A stretch of DNA of 64,000 nucleotides from contig NZ_JAGGOY010000022.1 of assembly GCF_018614095.1 (NCBI RefSeq), forward strand, positions 46,678-110,677, written 5' to 3'. Of this stretch, positions 62,701 to 64,000 are shown in pieces. Every line of letters begins with the position of its first letter. Positions within the stretch are counted from its first letter, which is position 1. A model generated the notes under the pieces. It saw nothing but the letters and a program-made list of their open reading frames with translations, had not been told where the DNA came from and made no database searches. A program made the translations under genes and the position numbers. Source of the stretch: Streptomyces sp. ISL-87. Its GTDB lineage: Bacteria; Actinomycetota; Actinomycetes; Streptomycetales; Streptomycetaceae.

Positions 62701-62811
62701 TTCGTCGGCGCGGCCGACGAACACCGGGCTGACAGATCTGGTCTCCACGCCGCCGAGCATCGCACAGAGGTCCTGCTCAGCGGCACTCGTTATCGGTGCG
62801 CTTCTCATCAC
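59734..62811 (-). CDS. LAL-type LuxR regulator (large ATP-binding)
   Basis: The 1025-residue regulator has an N-terminal AAA/NACHT-like ATPase with Walker A [9 protein letters not shown] (59-67) and Walker B region [13 protein letters not shown], a long helical TPR-like middle (~350-930) and a C-terminal LuxR HTH ([45 protein letters not shown], ~960-1005). These proteins are often pathway-level activators; the target here is unknown. ATG 62760 (with an aggac site) is a possible later start. Four bases after the frame begins, a 55-aa gene ends on the same strand. Confidence 0.93.
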   Translation of the reverse strand: [1025 protein letters not shown]

Positions 62812-62840
62812 GCGTCAGTTCACGCGGGTGGCGGCGCGGA

Positions 62841-63008
62841 CTACGCGGCGCGGGTGAAGCGGCTCCGCTGCACTCTCACCGACCCCTCGGGTTCCTTGTC
62901 GCGCATGGAGCCGCGGTGCGCCTTCTTGGCCTCCCGGGCCAGACGGTACGCGTCGGCCTCGCGGATGAGGTCGGCGCGGCGGGCCTTGGCCATCTCGTAC
63001 TCGAACAT
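62841..63008 (-). CDS. 55-aa basic small protein upstream of the LAL regulator
   Basis: ATG at 63008 follows agggaga at good distance. The product begins MFEYEMAKARRADLIREADA, continues as a charged helix (YRLAREAKKAHRG) and ends with RSRFTRAA. It stops 30 bp before the LAL start on the same strand and may form an operon with it. I recall similar short proteins in other Streptomyces but no function. Confidence 0.8.
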   Translation of the reverse strand: MFEYEMAKARRADLIREADAYRLAREAKKAHRGSMRDKEPEGSVRVQRSRFTRAA

Positions 63009-63196
63009 CTCGTTCTCCCTGGGTTGCGATTCCCGGCACCTCGTTCGGTGTGATCCAAGATTCGCTTCCCAGGGGGTGCCGGCACATCGGGCGCATGCCG
63101 CATGTACGCCGGGCAGGGGGCCTTAGTCCAGGGCCGAAGGTCCCTGGGGCGGACTAAGGCAGGGCCGGGGAGTGCCTAGGCGTACCCGTGTGCGGC

Positions 63197-63808
63197 TTAG
63201 CCGGCCGCCTTCGGAAGGGGGAGAAGGATGTCGAAGTACATAAGGCCGAAGAGCAGTACGCCCAGGGCGCCGAGGGCGACGGCGGCCCAGGAGACGGACC
63301 GGATCCAGGTCGGGAGGACGCGGCCGGGGGCGCCGAAGGCGGGGCGGGCCAGGACGAAGACGGCGAGGAGGAGGGCGAGGGTGGAGACGACACCGTTGAC
63401 GAGGGCGGTCTGGTGCCAGGCGTCGCCGTACAGGGCGGCGATCTTCGCTTCGGTGGTGGCGGCGTTGACCGACTCGATCTGGCCGATGAGGGTCTGGCGC
63501 TCGGCGACGACCCGGGAGACCCAGGTTCCGCTCAGGGCGACGAGCCCGAGCCCGGCGGCGACGATCGCGGAGGCCGCGGCGCCGACCCCGCCGACCTGCT
63601 CAAGGGGCTCGTCCTCGAAGTCCGGCTCGGCGGCGTCGAGCGTGTCGTCGAGCTCCTCGGCGGCGGGGGCGGCCTCGGCCTCGGCCGTCTCGGCCGCGGT
63701 GTCGGCCGGGGTGTTCACGGCCGCCTTGGCCGTGTCCTGCGCGGAGGGCGCGGGCTCGGCGGAGTCCGCCTCGGGGGCGTTCGGGGCGGCGGTCTTCGTG
63801 GTATCCAT
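63197..63808 (-). CDS. Membrane protein with acidic Ala-rich N-terminus
   Basis: The 203 residues have an Ala/Glu/Asp-rich N-terminal half (~1-75, EAEAAPAAEELDDTLDAAEP) followed by three membrane helices (AAASAIVAAGLGLVALSG, LVNGVVSTLALLLAVFVLA, WAAVALGALGVLLFGLMYF). No catalytic motif was found. TACGGT lies seven bases before the ATG, a leaderless pattern. Function unknown. Confidence 0.8.
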   Translation of the reverse strand: MDTTKTAAPNAPEADSAEPAPSAQDTAKAAVNTPADTAAETAEAEAAPAAEELDDTLDAAEPDFEDEPLEQVGGVGAAASAIVAAGLGLVALSGTWVSRVVAERQTLIGQIESVNAATTEAKIAALYGDAWHQTALVNGVVSTLALLLAVFVLARPAFGAPGRVLPTWIRSVSWAAVALGALGVLLFGLMYFDILLPLPKAAG

Positions 63809-63925
63809 GCGGGGCACCGTAGGTGGCCTACATGAGAGGTTCCTGAGAGCCTGCCGGGCCCGCCGCGGGTCCGGTCCCCCGGCCCGTGCCCGGATGGCGC
63901 CGGGGGCCGTCCGCAGCCTAGTGCC

Positions 63926-64000
63926 GTGGCCGGCAAGGTTCACCGGGTCGCGACGCCCAGTACGGCACCTCGCCGCGTTGTCGGCCCACGCAAGTACGTC
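63926..64000 (+). CDS. Possible 5' end of a gene leaving the window
   Basis: A GTG at 63926 opens a frame (VAGKVHRVATPSTAP...) that continues to the window end. There is no ribosome site and too few codons to judge. The 63809-63925 gap is otherwise empty. Confidence 0.2.
   Translation, partial: MAGKVHRVATPSTAPRRVVGPRKYV

Overview
The window is about 72% GC, has codon use typical of the genus, and carries genus-specific gene sets (conservons cvnABCD, a HupS-type HU protein with a Lys/Ala tail, AccE, NdgR, CdgE). It is a chromosomal core segment of a Streptomyces. From memory, not from a search, the order matches the S. coelicolor SCO5557-SCO5505 region read in that direction. No phage, CRISPR array or biosynthetic gene cluster is visible.

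Layout. 1-5 kb: the 3' part of cofC running without a stop into a small cold-shock-like protein, hupS, a small conserved gene, leuCD and the divergent IclR regulator ndgR. 5.2-9.2 kb: a five-gene tRNA-Glu/tRNA-Gln cluster, a HAD hydrolase, gltX, an FAH-family enzyme and a 61-aa protein with a duplicated NPRRT motif. 9.5-20.2 kb: two tandem conservons (NIT-domain sensor kinase-like CvnA, roadblock CvnB, DUF742 CvnC, small GTPase CvnD), with cvnB and cvnD nearly identical between the copies. 20.3-32.4 kb: accE-accB, yceI, a TPM-domain protein whose stop codon lies in the target site of a MITE-like element, cimA, and a ureAB-ureC-aguA-tetR operon divergent from an NCS1 permease. 32.8-35.4 kb: ilvE, leuB and a 42-aa gene. 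35.6-40.7 kb: an accessory stretch (LysR/MDR reductase pair, truncated phospholipase C, AAC(2')-like acetyltransferase, SUKH protein, tyrosine phosphatase, iodotyrosine-deiodinase-like nitroreductase). 40.8-47.2 kb: proline catabolism with its PucR-type regulator, and a TetR/MFS pair. 47.2-52.9 kb: serA and ilvBNC with a leader-peptide attenuator. 52.9-64 kb: cdgE, a 2-hydroxyacid dehydrogenase, an aldo/keto reductase, a sugar dehydrogenase lipoprotein, a LuxR-type LAL regulator, small proteins and a membrane protein.

How the genes fit together. Branched-chain amino acid synthesis is the main theme: leuC, leuD, leuB, ilvE, ilvB, ilvN, ilvC and the citramalate route (cimA) sit in separate transcription units in one 50-kb segment. 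Different controls are visible: an inverted repeat in the leuC/ndgR gap, a perfect 15-bp inverted repeat before leuB, a leader peptide plus terminator before ilvB, and a terminator-like hairpin before cimA. Nitrogen release forms a second theme: urease variant, agmatine deiminase, nucleobase-type permease and proline dehydrogenase/P5C dehydrogenase. Signalling forms a third: the conservons, CdgE, the LAL regulator and NdgR.

The best leads are recent homogenisation (gene conversion) between the conservons, an urease alpha subunit with a changed active-site flap and no accessory genes beside it, a likely internal leaderless gene inside the cofC frame, the duplicated-motif small protein beside the conservons, and several sharply defined but unassigned operators.
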